Source: Actinocrinis puniceicyclus
GTDB lineage: Bacteria; Actinomycetota; Actinomycetes; Streptomycetales; Catenulisporaceae
Direction: 5' to 3'
DNA: 64,000 nt
NCBI RefSeq assembly: GCF_018283645.1
Contig: NZ_JAGSXH010000017.1
Location: 18,786 to 82,785, forward strand
Part shown: positions 33,443-40,915 of the stretch, piece by piece
Numbering within the stretch: position 1 is the stretch's first letter
Layout: each line of letters begins with the position of its first letter
Notes under the pieces: generated by a model
Databases searched by the model: none
Told to the model about the DNA's origin: nothing
What the model saw: the letters and a program-made list of their open reading frames with translations, nothing else
Program-made: the position numbers and the translations under genes

Positions 33443-35072
33443 CGAGCCGAGGCTGCGCGCGGTCCAGAATCGTCTTGGTGTCCGTACCGCCCGGCAGCGT
33501 GCCGAAGGTGTGCCCGCCCTCGCCGGCCAGCCGGGTCGCGCAGTAGGCGTCGGCGACCGCGTGCGGTGCGTGGCGGATCAGCAGCGCGGCCTGGAAGACG
33601 GTGGCGAGGCGTTCGACCAGGCGGCGCGCGTGGAACTCGGCCTCTTCCGGCGCCGCCAGGTCGGCGCGCAACGCGGACAGCGCCGCGTCGAACCGGGAAT
33701 CGCCGCCGGACGCCGCGCCGACCTCGCCGAGAAACGCCTCGGCGCTGTGTGGTTCGCGGGTCAGCGCCCGCAGCACGTCGAGGGCGTTGACGTTCCCCGA
33801 GCCCTCCCAGATCGAGTTGACCGGGGCCTCGCGCAGCAGCCTCGGCATGACTGACTCCTCGACATAACCGTTGCCGCCGAGGCATTCGAGGGCCTCTGCG
33901 GCCACACCGATGGCGCGCTTGGTGACCCAGTACTTGCCGACGGCGACGCCGAGCCGGCGCAGCGCCCGCTCGGCCGGGTCGTCGCTGTCGAAGGCCGCCG
34001 CGAGCCGGATGCCGAGCGCGGTGGCGGCCTGGGACTCGACCGCGAGGTCGCAGAGCACGTTGCGCATCAGGGGTTTGTCGAGCAGTGCGGAGCCGAAGGC
34101 GTGCCGGTGTGCGGCGTGATGGGTGGCTTCGGTGACCGCGCGGCGCATGATGGCGGCGGAGCCGAGCACGCAGTCCAGCCGGGTCAGCGAGACCATCTCG
34201 ATGATGGTGGGAACCCCGCGGCCCTCCGCGCCGAGCCGGCGCGCCCATGCCCCGGCGAACTCGATCTCGGCGGAGGCGTTGGAGCGGTTGCCCAGCTTGT
34301 CCTTGAGCCGTTGCAGCAGGATCCGGTTGCGGGCGCCGTCCGCCAGGACCCGCGGCACCAGGAAACAGGTCAGGCCGCCGGGTGCCTGCGCGAGCACGAG
34401 GAAGAGGTCGCTCATCGGCGCCGAGCAGAACCACTTGTGCCCGGTGAGCAGGTATTCGCCTTCCGCGTCGAGCGGCGCGGCGGCCGTGGTGTTCGCGCGC
34501 ACGTCCGAGCCGCCCTGTTTCTCGGTCATCGCCATGCCGCACAGCAGTCCGGCCTTGCCGGCCGGCGCGCGCAGCCCGTAGTCGTAGATCAGCGACTTGA
34601 GTCCGGGTTCCCAGGCCGCGGCCACCTGGGGGTCGGCGCGCAACGCGGCGACGCTCGCGTAGGTCATGGACACCGGGCAGCCGTGCCCCGATTCCGCGGT
34701 GCTCCACACCATGAACCCGGCCGCGCGCGTCGTGTGCGCCGCCGGGCCGCCCGACCAGGCCGCGCCGGCCAGACCGTGCGAGACCGCGACCTCCATGAGG
34801 TGGTGCCAGGCCGGATGGAATTCGACCTCGTCGATACGGTTGCCGTAACGGTCATGTGTGCGCAGTACCGGCGTATAAACGTTCGCCTGCTGTGCCCATT
34901 CCAGCGTCCGATGCGAGCCGGCGAGCCTGCCGAGGGCGGACAGCCCGTCGAGCGGGGCGCGGCCCGCGTGCCGTACCACGGCTTCGACCAGCGCGTCGTC
35001 GATGCTGAATACGTCGTAGTCCTGGAGCGGGGGCGCCTGGTTCGGGGCGATGCGGGCGTCATTGACCGTCAT
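33438..35072 (-). CDS. AidB-like acyl-CoA dehydrogenase
   Basis: A 544-residue flavoprotein of the AidB subgroup, longer than the 380-residue classical acyl-CoA dehydrogenases. Motifs: DYDVFSIDDALVEAVVRHAG at the N-terminus, GMAMTEKQGGSDVRANTT and TGHKWFCSAPMSD in the FAD-binding middle domain, EMVSLTRLDCVLGSAAIMRRA, and a C-terminal ALECLGGNGYVEESVMPRLLREAPVNSIWEGSGNV typical of the fold. In E. coli AidB is linked to protection from alkylation; the physiological substrate is not known. A short diverged copy of its internal segment (from MTYASVAALRADP) occurs at 37692-37786 because the adjacent cassette was duplicated together with part of this gene. Confidence 0.9.
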   Translation of the reverse strand: MTVNDARIAPNQAPPLQDYDVFSIDDALVEAVVRHAGRAPLDGLSALGRLAGSHRTLEWAQQANVYTPVLRTHDRYGNRIDEVEFHPAWHHLMEVAVSHGLAGAAWSGGPAAHTTRAAGFMVWSTAESGHGCPVSMTYASVAALRADPQVAAAWEPGLKSLIYDYGLRAPAGKAGLLCGMAMTEKQGGSDVRANTTAAAPLDAEGEYLLTGHKWFCSAPMSDLFLVLAQAPGGLTCFLVPRVLADGARNRILLQRLKDKLGNRSNASAEIEFAGAWARRLGAEGRGVPTIIEMVSLTRLDCVLGSAAIMRRAVTEATHHAAHRHAFGSALLDKPLMRNVLCDLAVESQAATALGIRLAAAFDSDDPAERALRRLGVAVGKYWVTKRAIGVAAEALECLGGNGYVEESVMPRLLREAPVNSIWEGSGNVNALDVLRALTREPHSAEAFLGEVGAASGGDSRFDAALSALRADLAAPEEAEFHARRLVERLATVFQAALLIRHAPHAVADAYCATRLAGEGGHTFGTLPGGTDTKTILDRAQPRLG

Positions 35073-35133
35073 GGCGCCAGTCTGTCACGACGTGGCCGCA
35101 CATTCGATCGACGGCGTTGTCGCGGGCGTACAT

Positions 35134-35249
35134 AGGCCGATAATCCGATCCCGACGATTCGGTTCCGCGCTGTCGGAGCGAGGGTCTATGGTCTATCTGG
35201 ATTGCTCGGGCGAGCAGGGGATCCGCAGCCGAACCGGGGAGGCAGCACG
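35134..35249 (+). promoter_or_regulatory. Leader of WXG cassette, copy A
   Basis: This 116-base leader is closely matched by 37825-37937 upstream of copy B. Shared blocks include AGGCCGATAATCCGAT, TCGGAGCGAGGGTCTATGG, GTCTA, and GGGGAGGCAGCAC before the start codon. Conservation of the spacing suggests it contains the promoter as well as the ribosome site (GGGGAGG). Confidence 0.6.
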
Positions 35250-35606
35250 GTGGGAAGTTTTTTCCAGGTCGATCTCGAGGTGTTACAGCGCATGACCAAG
35301 ACGCTGTCCGACGCGGGCGACCAGATGGACAGCGCGCTCAAGGCGATGAGTTCCGCGCAGGCCGGGCAGATCGGCACGGACGCGCTGGACAAGGCGGCCG
35401 ACGAGTTCCAGAGCACCTGGCATTACGGCCTCGGCAAGCTCAAGGACGCGATCAAGGAGACCTCCGAGGGCGTGAAGAAGGCGCACGACGCATATAAGCA
35501 GTGCGACGACGCCATTGAGCAGGCCATGTCGAAGATCAACGGCGAGGCCATGGGGACGATCGAGTCGATGGTGCAGGCGGCGACGGTGCACGGGGGTGCC
35601 AAGTGA
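35250..35606 (+). CDS. WXG100/ESAT-6-like protein, intact copy A1
   Basis: A 118-residue protein from GTG 35250 behind GGGGAGG. It is an all-helical hairpin: FFQVDLEVLQRMTKTLSDAGDQMDSALKAMSS, a turn, then DKAADEFQSTWHYGLGKLKDAIKETSEGVKKAHDAY, with the Trp-x-x-Gly turn variant of WXG100 proteins (TWHYG). These are substrates or helpers of type VII secretion. Codon 12 is TTA, the rare leucine codon read by the bldA tRNA in streptomycetes, which can tie expression to development. The stop overlaps the next start as GTGA. Copy B1 (37938) lacks codons 12-95 exactly in frame. Confidence 0.8.
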   Translation: MGSFFQVDLEVLQRMTKTLSDAGDQMDSALKAMSSAQAGQIGTDALDKAADEFQSTWHYGLGKLKDAIKETSEGVKKAHDAYKQCDDAIEQAMSKINGEAMGTIESMVQAATVHGGAK

Positions 35607-36934
35607 GCATGGTTCAGGATGAGACGGCGACCTACCCGAACCTCGGTTTCAACCCGGTGCCGGGCGTACCGGCCGACGTCGAGTCGATGAGCGCGGGCCT
35701 GGCGCAGGCGGTGGCCTCGATGCAGGAGTCCGGTTCGCTGCTGGACCAGATGCGCGACGCGGACAGCGGGGTGTGGCAAGGCGACGCGGGCGACGCGTTC
35801 CGCGAGCACTTCAACAGCAAACTGGTCACCGACCTGCAGCACGCGCACACCTCGCTGAGCAACGCGGTGGGCGTGCTCAAGAGCTGGGGCGGCGACCTGC
35901 TGGGCTTCAAGGACACCGCGGCCAAACTCGACCAGGAGGCGGCCGAGGCCAAGGCGGCCGCGCAGAAGGCCGAGGCCGCGGTCAAGCAGGCCGAGGCGAA
36001 CCCGGACCTTCAGTTGGTCGGGCAGTACTTCGACTCCCCGCAGGCCCTCCAGGCCGCGCAGACGCGAATAGACCAGGCCGAGTCGGCACTGCGGGAAGCG
36101 GGTTCGGCGGCGCAGAACGCGGGCGAGCAACTGGACTCGATCATGAAGCGCGCCCACGAACTCGCCGCGCAACACGAGGCCGCCGCACGCAAGCACGCGC
36201 AGGAACTGGAGCACGCCACCAAGGGCCTGGCCCCGCACAAGCCGGGCTTCTTCAGCAGCATGTGGAACGACTTCACCAAGGGCCTGAGCGCGATCGGCAA
36301 CTGGGTCGAGCAGCACATCAACGTCATCCACTCGGTGCTTTCCACGATTTCCGCGGTCGCCGGGCTGGTCGCGCTGTGCACCCCGCCGCCGATCGACGCG
36401 ATCGCCGGCGCGGTGGCCCTCGGCGCCGGAGTCGGCGCACTGGCCTGCGACCTGGCCAACCCCAAGGTGCGCGACGCGGTCGGCGGGCTGCTCACCGGCC
36501 ACTTCACCATGGCGAACCTGAAGAACGCCTCGACGATGGGCCTGGACGCGCTCAGCCTGATCCCGGGCGGCAAGCTGGCGAAGGCGGCATTCAAGCCGAG
36601 CGACGCCGTCATCCACGGAGCGGAATCCATACCGACTCTGGCCTCGAAGATACCCGGGCTGGCGCGGTTCGGCGCGGACACGGACACAGCATTCGCCAAC
36701 GTGCTCAAAGACGGCGGCAGTGTCTATCGCGAGGGCGTGAGCATCGCCCATTCAGTCAGCAGGCCGGTCGAGATCGGCGTGGGCGCGGCGAACAAGATAT
36801 TCAAGTTCGCCGACACGACCACCGTCGAAGGGGCCAAGTCGCTCGCCCAGCTCTCGCGGAACCTTGAGCTCGGCTGGCGGGCCAAGTCCGTGGCCAGCAG
36901 CCTGTACAAAGACGTCAAGCAGGCGGTCGCATGA
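35603..36934 (+). CDS. WXG-type putative T7SS effector/structural protein, intact copy A2
   Basis: A 443-residue protein, GTG 35603 overlapping the A1 stop. The N-terminal 110 residues are a WXG-like helical domain (VWQGDAGDAFREHFNSKLVTDLQHAH) preceded by DETATYPNLGFNPVPGVPAD. Then come a coiled coil of Ala/Glu/Lys/Gln repeats (about 105-215), FFSSMWNDFTKGLSAIG, and a hydrophobic stretch (VIHSVLSTISAVAGLVALCTPPPIDAIAGAVALGAGVGALACDLA, in two parts). A 140-residue C-terminal part ends KDVKQAVA. The layout is that of LXG/WXG polymorphic effectors, but no known toxin domain was recognised. Copy B2 (38039) keeps only the first 22 and last 5 residues. Confidence 0.7.
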   Translation: MSMVQDETATYPNLGFNPVPGVPADVESMSAGLAQAVASMQESGSLLDQMRDADSGVWQGDAGDAFREHFNSKLVTDLQHAHTSLSNAVGVLKSWGGDLLGFKDTAAKLDQEAAEAKAAAQKAEAAVKQAEANPDLQLVGQYFDSPQALQAAQTRIDQAESALREAGSAAQNAGEQLDSIMKRAHELAAQHEAAARKHAQELEHATKGLAPHKPGFFSSMWNDFTKGLSAIGNWVEQHINVIHSVLSTISAVAGLVALCTPPPIDAIAGAVALGAGVGALACDLANPKVRDAVGGLLTGHFTMANLKNASTMGLDALSLIPGGKLAKAAFKPSDAVIHGAESIPTLASKIPGLARFGADTDTAFANVLKDGGSVYREGVSIAHSVSRPVEIGVGAANKIFKFADTTTVEGAKSLAQLSRNLELGWRAKSVASSLYKDVKQAVA

Positions 36935-37053
36935 ACGCCGTCGCCGACAGCCACGACTTCTCAGCCGCGGACCCAGACGAAGCCGACATCCCGCATGGCC
37001 CGCAATTCCGGGCCGTGATGGTGCGCATGATCCTCGGAGGGCCCACCCCGTGA
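36931..37053 (+). pseudogene. Internally deleted third cassette gene, copy A3 (40 residues)
   Basis: ATG 36931 overlaps the A2 stop as ATGA. The 40 codons read MNAVADSHDFSAADPDEAD, IPHGPQFRAVMVRM and ILGGPTP. Each block aligns with the intact 240-residue B3 protein at 38119. Two in-frame deletions explain the difference: one equals B3 bases 38176-38703 (176 codons), the other 38746-38817 (24 codons). The stop overlaps the start of A4 as GTGA, so translation can still pass along the operon. It is unlikely to fold. Confidence 0.8.
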
Positions 37054-37673
37054 CCGGCACGCTCCCGCCGTGGTCGCCGCTCAACGACCCGCGACTATCC
37101 GCGCAGGTCGACAAAGACCTGCACAACAAGCGAAGCGCGATCCGGAACAGAGCCGAACTTTATGCTTATCTCCTGCAGCGCTACGCCTGGCAGGAATACC
37201 CGGTCAAGTGCGGCCGCTGGCGCATCACCGACGACCCCATGGCGCTCACCGGCGGCGCTATCTACTCGGGGCCGTGGACGAAAAAGGCGTGGACACCGGA
37301 CGTCACCCGGATGCTGTTGCTCGACCCTGCGACTCGGCAACCCATCGCGGCGCACGTCGTGCCGTGGAATTTCGCTCTCGACGTACGTAAGGGCTGGCCG
37401 GTCGACACAAAGACCACGAGCATCTGGTTCGCCGGTGATCCGAGAGTCTGCGGCATGTTCACCCCGGTCGGCGATGGACACCGGGTCGCGCTGGGGTGCC
37501 GGTCCGGCCGTGAGGGAATCGAAGTCTGGGAGGGCCCCGAGCACTTCGAGCGGCTTGCCGCCCGCATCGCGGCTGAGCCCTACGTCGACGCAACCCCGCC
37601 GGGTTATGGTCCGTGGATCGCCGACACCCCGAAGCCGCCGCCGCGTCCCAAGCGTTTCGCCAAGTACACCTGA
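37050..37673 (+). CDS. Fourth cassette gene, intact copy A4, unknown function
   Basis: A 207-residue soluble protein, GTG 37050 overlapping the A3 stop. It is rich in Trp, Arg and Pro, with blocks PPWSPLNDPRLSAQVDKDLHNK, AYLLQRYAWQEYPVKCGRWRI, TRMLLLDPATRQPIAAHVVPW and SIWFAGDPRVCGMFTPVGDGHRVALGC, ending PPPRPKRFAKYT. No family or catalytic motif was recognised. Its position behind WXG genes would suit an immunity or chaperone protein, but that is inference. A decayed copy, B4, lies at 38838. Confidence 0.7.
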   Translation: MTGTLPPWSPLNDPRLSAQVDKDLHNKRSAIRNRAELYAYLLQRYAWQEYPVKCGRWRITDDPMALTGGAIYSGPWTKKAWTPDVTRMLLLDPATRQPIAAHVVPWNFALDVRKGWPVDTKTTSIWFAGDPRVCGMFTPVGDGHRVALGCRSGREGIEVWEGPEHFERLAARIAAEPYVDATPPGYGPWIADTPKPPPRPKRFAKYT

Positions 37674-37691
37674 GCTCGGCGCCGACGCGCC

Positions 37692-37786
37692 GCCATCGGC
37701 GCCCGGATCAGCGAGTTGAGTCCCGGCTCCCACGCCACGGCCGCCAGCGGATCTGTGCGCAACGCGGCGATGTTCGCGTAGGCCAT
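37692..37786 (-). pseudogene. Fragment of the AidB-like dehydrogenase gene
   Basis: Reading from 37786, MAYANIAALRTDPLAAVAWEPGLNSLIRAP aligns with MTYASVAALRADPQVAAAWEPGLKSLIYDY in the intact protein encoded at 33438-35072, on the same strand. About 30 residues are recognisable. It marks the left edge of the duplicated segment: the part between this point and the cassette leader has been lost in copy B. Confidence 0.75.
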
Positions 37787-37824
37787 GAGACCAGGCCCAG
37801 GCAAGCGTGGGCGAACAGGGGCTC

Positions 37825-37937
37825 AGGCCGATAATCCGATGCTTCCGATTCGGCTTCGTGCCATCGGAGCGAGGGTCTATGGTCTACGTGGACTGCCACA
37901 CAATCAGGGTCCGCAGTCGAATCGGGGAGGCAGCACA
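37825..37937 (+). promoter_or_regulatory. Leader of WXG cassette, copy B
   Basis: This leader is a copy of 35134-35249 with the same blocks in the same order and a length within three bases. It ends in GGGGAGGCAGCACA before ATG 37938. Its retention suggests that copy B is still transcribed and drives the intact B3 gene. Confidence 0.6.
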
Positions 37938-38042
37938 ATGCGAAGTTTTTTCCAGGTCGATCTCGACGTGATCAACGGCGAGGCCATGGGGACGATCGAG
38001 TCGATGGTGCAGGCGGCGACCGGGCACGGGGGTGCCAAGTGA
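37938..38042 (+). pseudogene. Internally deleted WXG100 gene, copy B1 (34 residues)
   Basis: ATG 37938 gives MRSFFQVDLDV joined directly to INGEAMGTIESMVQAATGHGGAK. Against A1 this is a clean loss of 84 codons (A1 bases 35283-35534), starting exactly at the TTA codon. The WXG turn and most of both helices are gone. The ribosome site and the GTGA overlap with B2 are kept. Confidence 0.85.
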
Positions 38043-38122
38043 ACGTGGTGCTGGACGAGACGGCGACCTACCCGAACCTCGGTTTCAACCCGGTGCCGGG
38101 AGTCAAGCAGGCGGTCGCGTGA
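38039..38122 (+). pseudogene. Internally deleted effector gene, copy B2 (27 residues)
   Basis: GTG 38039 gives MNVVLDETATYPNLGFNPV, PGV and KQAVA, then stop. Relative to A2 (443 residues), 416 codons are missing in frame; only the first 22 and last 5 residues remain. The stop overlaps GTG of B3 as GTGA, as A2 does with A3 (ATGA). The product can have no effector role; the remnant acts at most as a coupling cistron. Confidence 0.85.
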
Positions 38123-38841
38123 ACGCCGTCGCCGACATCCTCGACTTCTCAGGCGCGGACCCAGACGAAGCCGACCGACTGCGGTTGTGGGTCGAACTGC
38201 CACCAGGGTACTTCCCGCTGCCGCTGGACGACATCGACAACGCGTTGGCGACCGCCGAAGCAAACCTGCGCGAACTGGCGCCCGCGGAGCAGCAGCCGCT
38301 GCTCGCGGCGGTCGTGGGCACGTTCATGGTGCTGCTTGAGCAGTTGCAGGCGCGCAATGCCGCGTATTGCGGCCTCGGCTGGCACACGACCGAGGAAGGC
38401 GCGATCGTCCCGTCCAGCCTCGTGGTCTCCATCCAGCCGTTCCCGAAGAAGCGCAATCCGTGCCTGGTCATCAAGGATCTGATCGAGAAGCGCGCGGAGG
38501 CGGGCGAGCACGGCCAGGTGGACGTGGTCGACCTGACGCGCGGTCCGGCGGCGTTCGTCGAGAGCGTGCTGACCCTGCCTCGTCCGCATCTGCCCGGAAC
38601 GCCGCCCAACGAGCAGCCGGACGCCGAGGTCTATCAACTCCAGGCCCTGATTCCGAGCGAGGACGGCACCATACTCGCCGCGATCGACTTCTCCACCCCC
38701 GACCTCCCGCATGGCCCGCAATTCCGGGCCATGATGGTGCTCATGGCCGACTCCGTCTCCTTCACGCCGCCGCCGGGAAGAGAGGAGGCCGGGGAGACGG
38801 CCAGATCGATCAACCAGATCCTCGGAGGGCTCACCCCGTGA
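38119..38841 (+). CDS. Third cassette gene, intact copy B3; WXG-cluster partner
   Basis: A 240-residue soluble protein, GTG 38119 overlapping the B2 stop. Blocks: LRLWVELPPGYFPLPLDDIDNAL, ANLRELAPAEQQPLLAAVVGTFMVLLEQLQARNAAYCGLG, SLVVSIQPFPKKRNPCLVIKDL, EVYQLQALIPSEDGTILAAIDFSTP, HGPQFRAMMVLMADSVSFTPP. It looks like a compact alpha/beta protein with no signal peptide. Similar proteins accompany WXG100 genes in other actinomycetes (recall); a chaperone or immunity role is only a guess. The shortened copy is A3. The stop overlaps the start of B4 as GTGA. Confidence 0.75.
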   Translation: MNAVADILDFSGADPDEADRLRLWVELPPGYFPLPLDDIDNALATAEANLRELAPAEQQPLLAAVVGTFMVLLEQLQARNAAYCGLGWHTTEEGAIVPSSLVVSIQPFPKKRNPCLVIKDLIEKRAEAGEHGQVDVVDLTRGPAAFVESVLTLPRPHLPGTPPNEQPDAEVYQLQALIPSEDGTILAAIDFSTPDLPHGPQFRAMMVLMADSVSFTPPPGREEAGETARSINQILGGLTP

Positions 38842-39089
38842 CCGCCACCCTCCCGCCGTAGTCGCCGCTCAACGATCCGCGGCCTTCCGATGTGTTGTTG
38901 CTCGATCCAGCGAGCAGGCAGCCCATCGCCGCGCACATCATCGACAAGTGGTGGGTCGAGGATCCGAGCAAGTCGTCGGTACTGCCGATCAGCGACGGCA
39001 TGACGAGCTTCTGGCTTGCCGGAGATCCACGGGTCGGCGGTATGACCACTCCCACCGGCGCGGTAGCGGCGTTATGCTGGCTGCGGTAG
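38838..39089 (+). pseudogene. Decayed fourth cassette gene, copy B4
   Basis: From GTG 38838 the frame reads MTATLPP, then TAG at 38859-38861 where A4 has TGG (Trp8). It continues SPLNDPR, skips the A4 region from about residue 17 to 88, and resumes VLLLDPASRQPIAAHI through FWLAGDPRVGGM to a stop at 39087. It therefore has both an internal deletion and a nonsense codon. It is the last gene of its operon and the only cassette member with a point nonsense mutation. Confidence 0.8.
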
Positions 39090-39141
39090 CGGCTGCGGGC
39101 ACGCTTGGAGCGGCCGGGCGGTGAACGCGCGACCATCGGCG

Positions 39142-39588
39142 CTACTCGGGCGGTAGCCTGCGCAGCCGCTTGACCTGCGAGCGGCGGGTCTTGTCCTCCA
39201 GCCGGCGGGCGACCGCGCCCTTCGACGGCTTGGTCGCGCGCCGCTGCCGCGGCGGCGGCGCGATCGCCTCCGCCAGCAGCGCGGCGAGGCGTTCCCTGGC
39301 CGCCTGCCGGTTGCGCAGCTGCGAGCGGAACTGCGCGGCGTCGATCGTCAGCCGGCCCTGCGCGAGCCGCGGCGCGAGCCTGGCCAGCGCGCGGGCTTTC
39401 AGCTCGGGCGGCAGCGCCGCCGAGGCGGCCAGGTCGAAGCTCAGCTGCGCCCGGCTGTCGGCGGTGTTGACCCCCTGTCCGCCGGGGCCGGAGGCGCGGG
39501 AGAAACGCCATTCCAGCTCGTGCGCCGGAATCACCAGCGCGCGCGTGACGCGCAGGGGACCGGAGGCCGCTTCTTCGTCCGACGGCAT
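39142..39588 (-). CDS. arfB: Peptidyl-tRNA hydrolase ArfB-type ribosome rescue factor
   Basis: A 148-residue protein with the release-factor motif SRASGPGGQGVNTADSRAQL, whose GGQ hydrolyses peptidyl-tRNA on stalled ribosomes. The C-terminal tail (RRATKPSKGAVARRLEDKTRRSQVKRLRRL) is the basic segment that enters the empty mRNA channel in ArfB/YaeJ. It lacks the codon-recognition domains of RF1/RF2, and the length is normal for ArfB. The gene is downstream of and convergent with the WXG cassette copy B, leaving a 52-base gap. Confidence 0.92.
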   Translation of the reverse strand: MPSDEEAASGPLRVTRALVIPAHELEWRFSRASGPGGQGVNTADSRAQLSFDLAASAALPPELKARALARLAPRLAQGRLTIDAAQFRSQLRNRQAARERLAALLAEAIAPPPRQRRATKPSKGAVARRLEDKTRRSQVKRLRRLPPE

Positions 39589-39720
39589 GACGACTCCCCC
39601 ACGGCCACGGTGTTGCGGCGGCGCGCGGCGTATACGGCGCGCTTCGGTCGATCTTCAGCCTACAGGCGGCGCTGTCGACGCGGGGCGGCGCTCACGGCGG
39701 CGTGCGGCCTGCGGCGCGCA

Positions 39721-39750
39721 GCCGGTAAGCCGGTAAGCCGGTAGCCGGTA
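39721..39750. repeat. Short tandem repeat GCCGGTAA/GCCGGTA
   Basis: Two 8-base units GCCGGTAA are followed by two 7-base units GCCGGTA. The tract is noncoding, in the spacer upstream of arfB. Confidence 0.7.
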
Positions 39751-39832
39751 GCGAGCGAATCAGGAGCCGGAGCCGCGCCGACCAGCTGGTTTCGTCACCC
39801 GGTCGGCGCGGGAGAGCCGAGAATCGGTAGGT

Positions 39833-40186
39833 TCAGGACGCGAGCTGGTCGCCCGACATCGGCGCGGCGGCTTCGGGGTTGTCGTTCGGGTTGGCGTTGG
39901 TGACAGTGGCCACATCCGGGCAACCCATGGTCTGAGCCGTGTCGCGCGCCTGCTGCGCCTGCGAGAGCTGGTCCTGCGCCCCGGCCACGTCCGGCGGGGT
40001 GGCCGCCAGATCCTTCTGAGCCTGGGTCACCGCGGCGTTGAACTCGTCCGTGAGCGCCGCACAGCTCACCGAAACCATCTGCCCCTGCTGGTCGGTCATC
40101 GCGGCGCGCGCGGCCGCCGTGCCGCACACCGCGGTCGTCCCGGCGACGGCGAGCGCCGCGATCCAGCGAACTTGTCGCTTCTGCAT
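39833..40186 (-). CDS. Small secreted helical protein
   Basis: A 117-residue protein. ATG 40186 is preceded by AAAGAGGACGACA. The N-terminus MQKRQVRWIAALAVAGTTAV with AARA at the end is a signal peptide with a Sec cleavage site. The mature part (AMTDQQGQMVSVSCAALTDEF...) is one helical hairpin with two Cys, probably disulfide-linked, and an acidic tail. No family was recognised. It starts directly where the intron-like sequence upstream ends, the position usually taken by an intron-encoded protein, but it has no reverse-transcriptase motif. Confidence 0.65.
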   Translation of the reverse strand: MQKRQVRWIAALAVAGTTAVCGTAAARAAMTDQQGQMVSVSCAALTDEFNAAVTQAQKDLAATPPDVAGAQDQLSQAQQARDTAQTMGCPDVATVTNANPNDNPEAAAPMSGDQLAS

Positions 40187-40205
40187 TGTCGTCCTCTTTC
40201 AGATG

Positions 40206-40735
40206 CTGCCCCCCTCGGTCGCCGGGGCACCTACCCCGGCGCGTCGGCGGATCAGACTCCGGCGGCCGATGATCAGCCGCTTGCAGCCATGGCCGGTCAC
40301 CTGAAGGGACGGAAGCCCGGCGCGCGCGGGCGAACCTGGCCGCGCCGCGATCGGTCGGACGAGGCCGCACTATCGGTACGTTCCGCGCCCCATACGCCGG
40401 GGAGTTCGTCACGGCTGCGCTTCCAGGCTCTTCGCCCCTTCCATGGCCTTCGCCCCGATTCCGAAGGGCTCGGCTCTCCCCTGTCCCACCCGAGCGCGGG
40501 CTGAGTAACGACGCCGCAGGCTTCGCTTCACGCTACGGACCGCACCGTCGCTTCCCCAAAAGGCCCTTTGACGCTGGGCTTCGCCCCCGCCCGTTTCCAG
40601 ACGAAACCGCCAGCCTGCCACCGGGCCTCCTGGCACCTACCCGGACCGGACTTGCACCGGCAAGCGACGACGAGCTTACGAACCCTCAGACGATCCGCTA
40701 CGTCACGGACCTACCTCCAGTTCTGCTGGGCGCAC
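40206..40735 (-). mobile_element. Probable group II intron remnant (5' ribozyme domains)
   Basis: On the minus strand the sequence begins GTGCGCCCAG at 40735, which carries the group II 5' consensus GTGYG and equals the first ten bases of the Ll.LtrB intron (recall). It continues with features familiar from bacterial group II domain I: GGTGCAAGTCCGG, GAAGCGAAGCCTGCGGCG, a TTACTCAGCC block and GGGGCGAAGAGCCTGG. This stretch carries no protein-like frame but is full of short complementary segments. No domain V hairpin (AGC...GTTC) and no reverse transcriptase follow, so the element looks truncated at its 3' side. The identification rests on pattern recall. Confidence 0.55.
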
Positions 40736-40915
40736 GAAAATGGCTCAGGGGATGGTTCTGGTGACCAGTTGGCTCGACGTTGAGGTGCAGACCGTGCGGG
40801 CAGCCGCGCCGTGGCGCACTTTTCGTTCTGTCGGGGGCAACGTCACTATTCCTGCAGCCGCATTCGGGGACGGCGGACTCGTTGATTCAGTCGGGACCAA
40901 CCGCGAGGCTGCTGA

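Noticed and set aside
33220..34707. Upstream in-frame extension of the EF-hand gene (to 34707)
   Set aside because: The extension is low-complexity Arg/Gly and antisense-frame material overlapping the acyl-CoA dehydrogenase gene; AAGGAG directly before ATG 33219 marks the true start.
35423..36751. A 442-codon minus-strand frame over the WXG cassette
   Set aside because: Antisense shadow of genes A1 and A2, which have start sites, overlaps and a duplicated copy supporting the plus strand.
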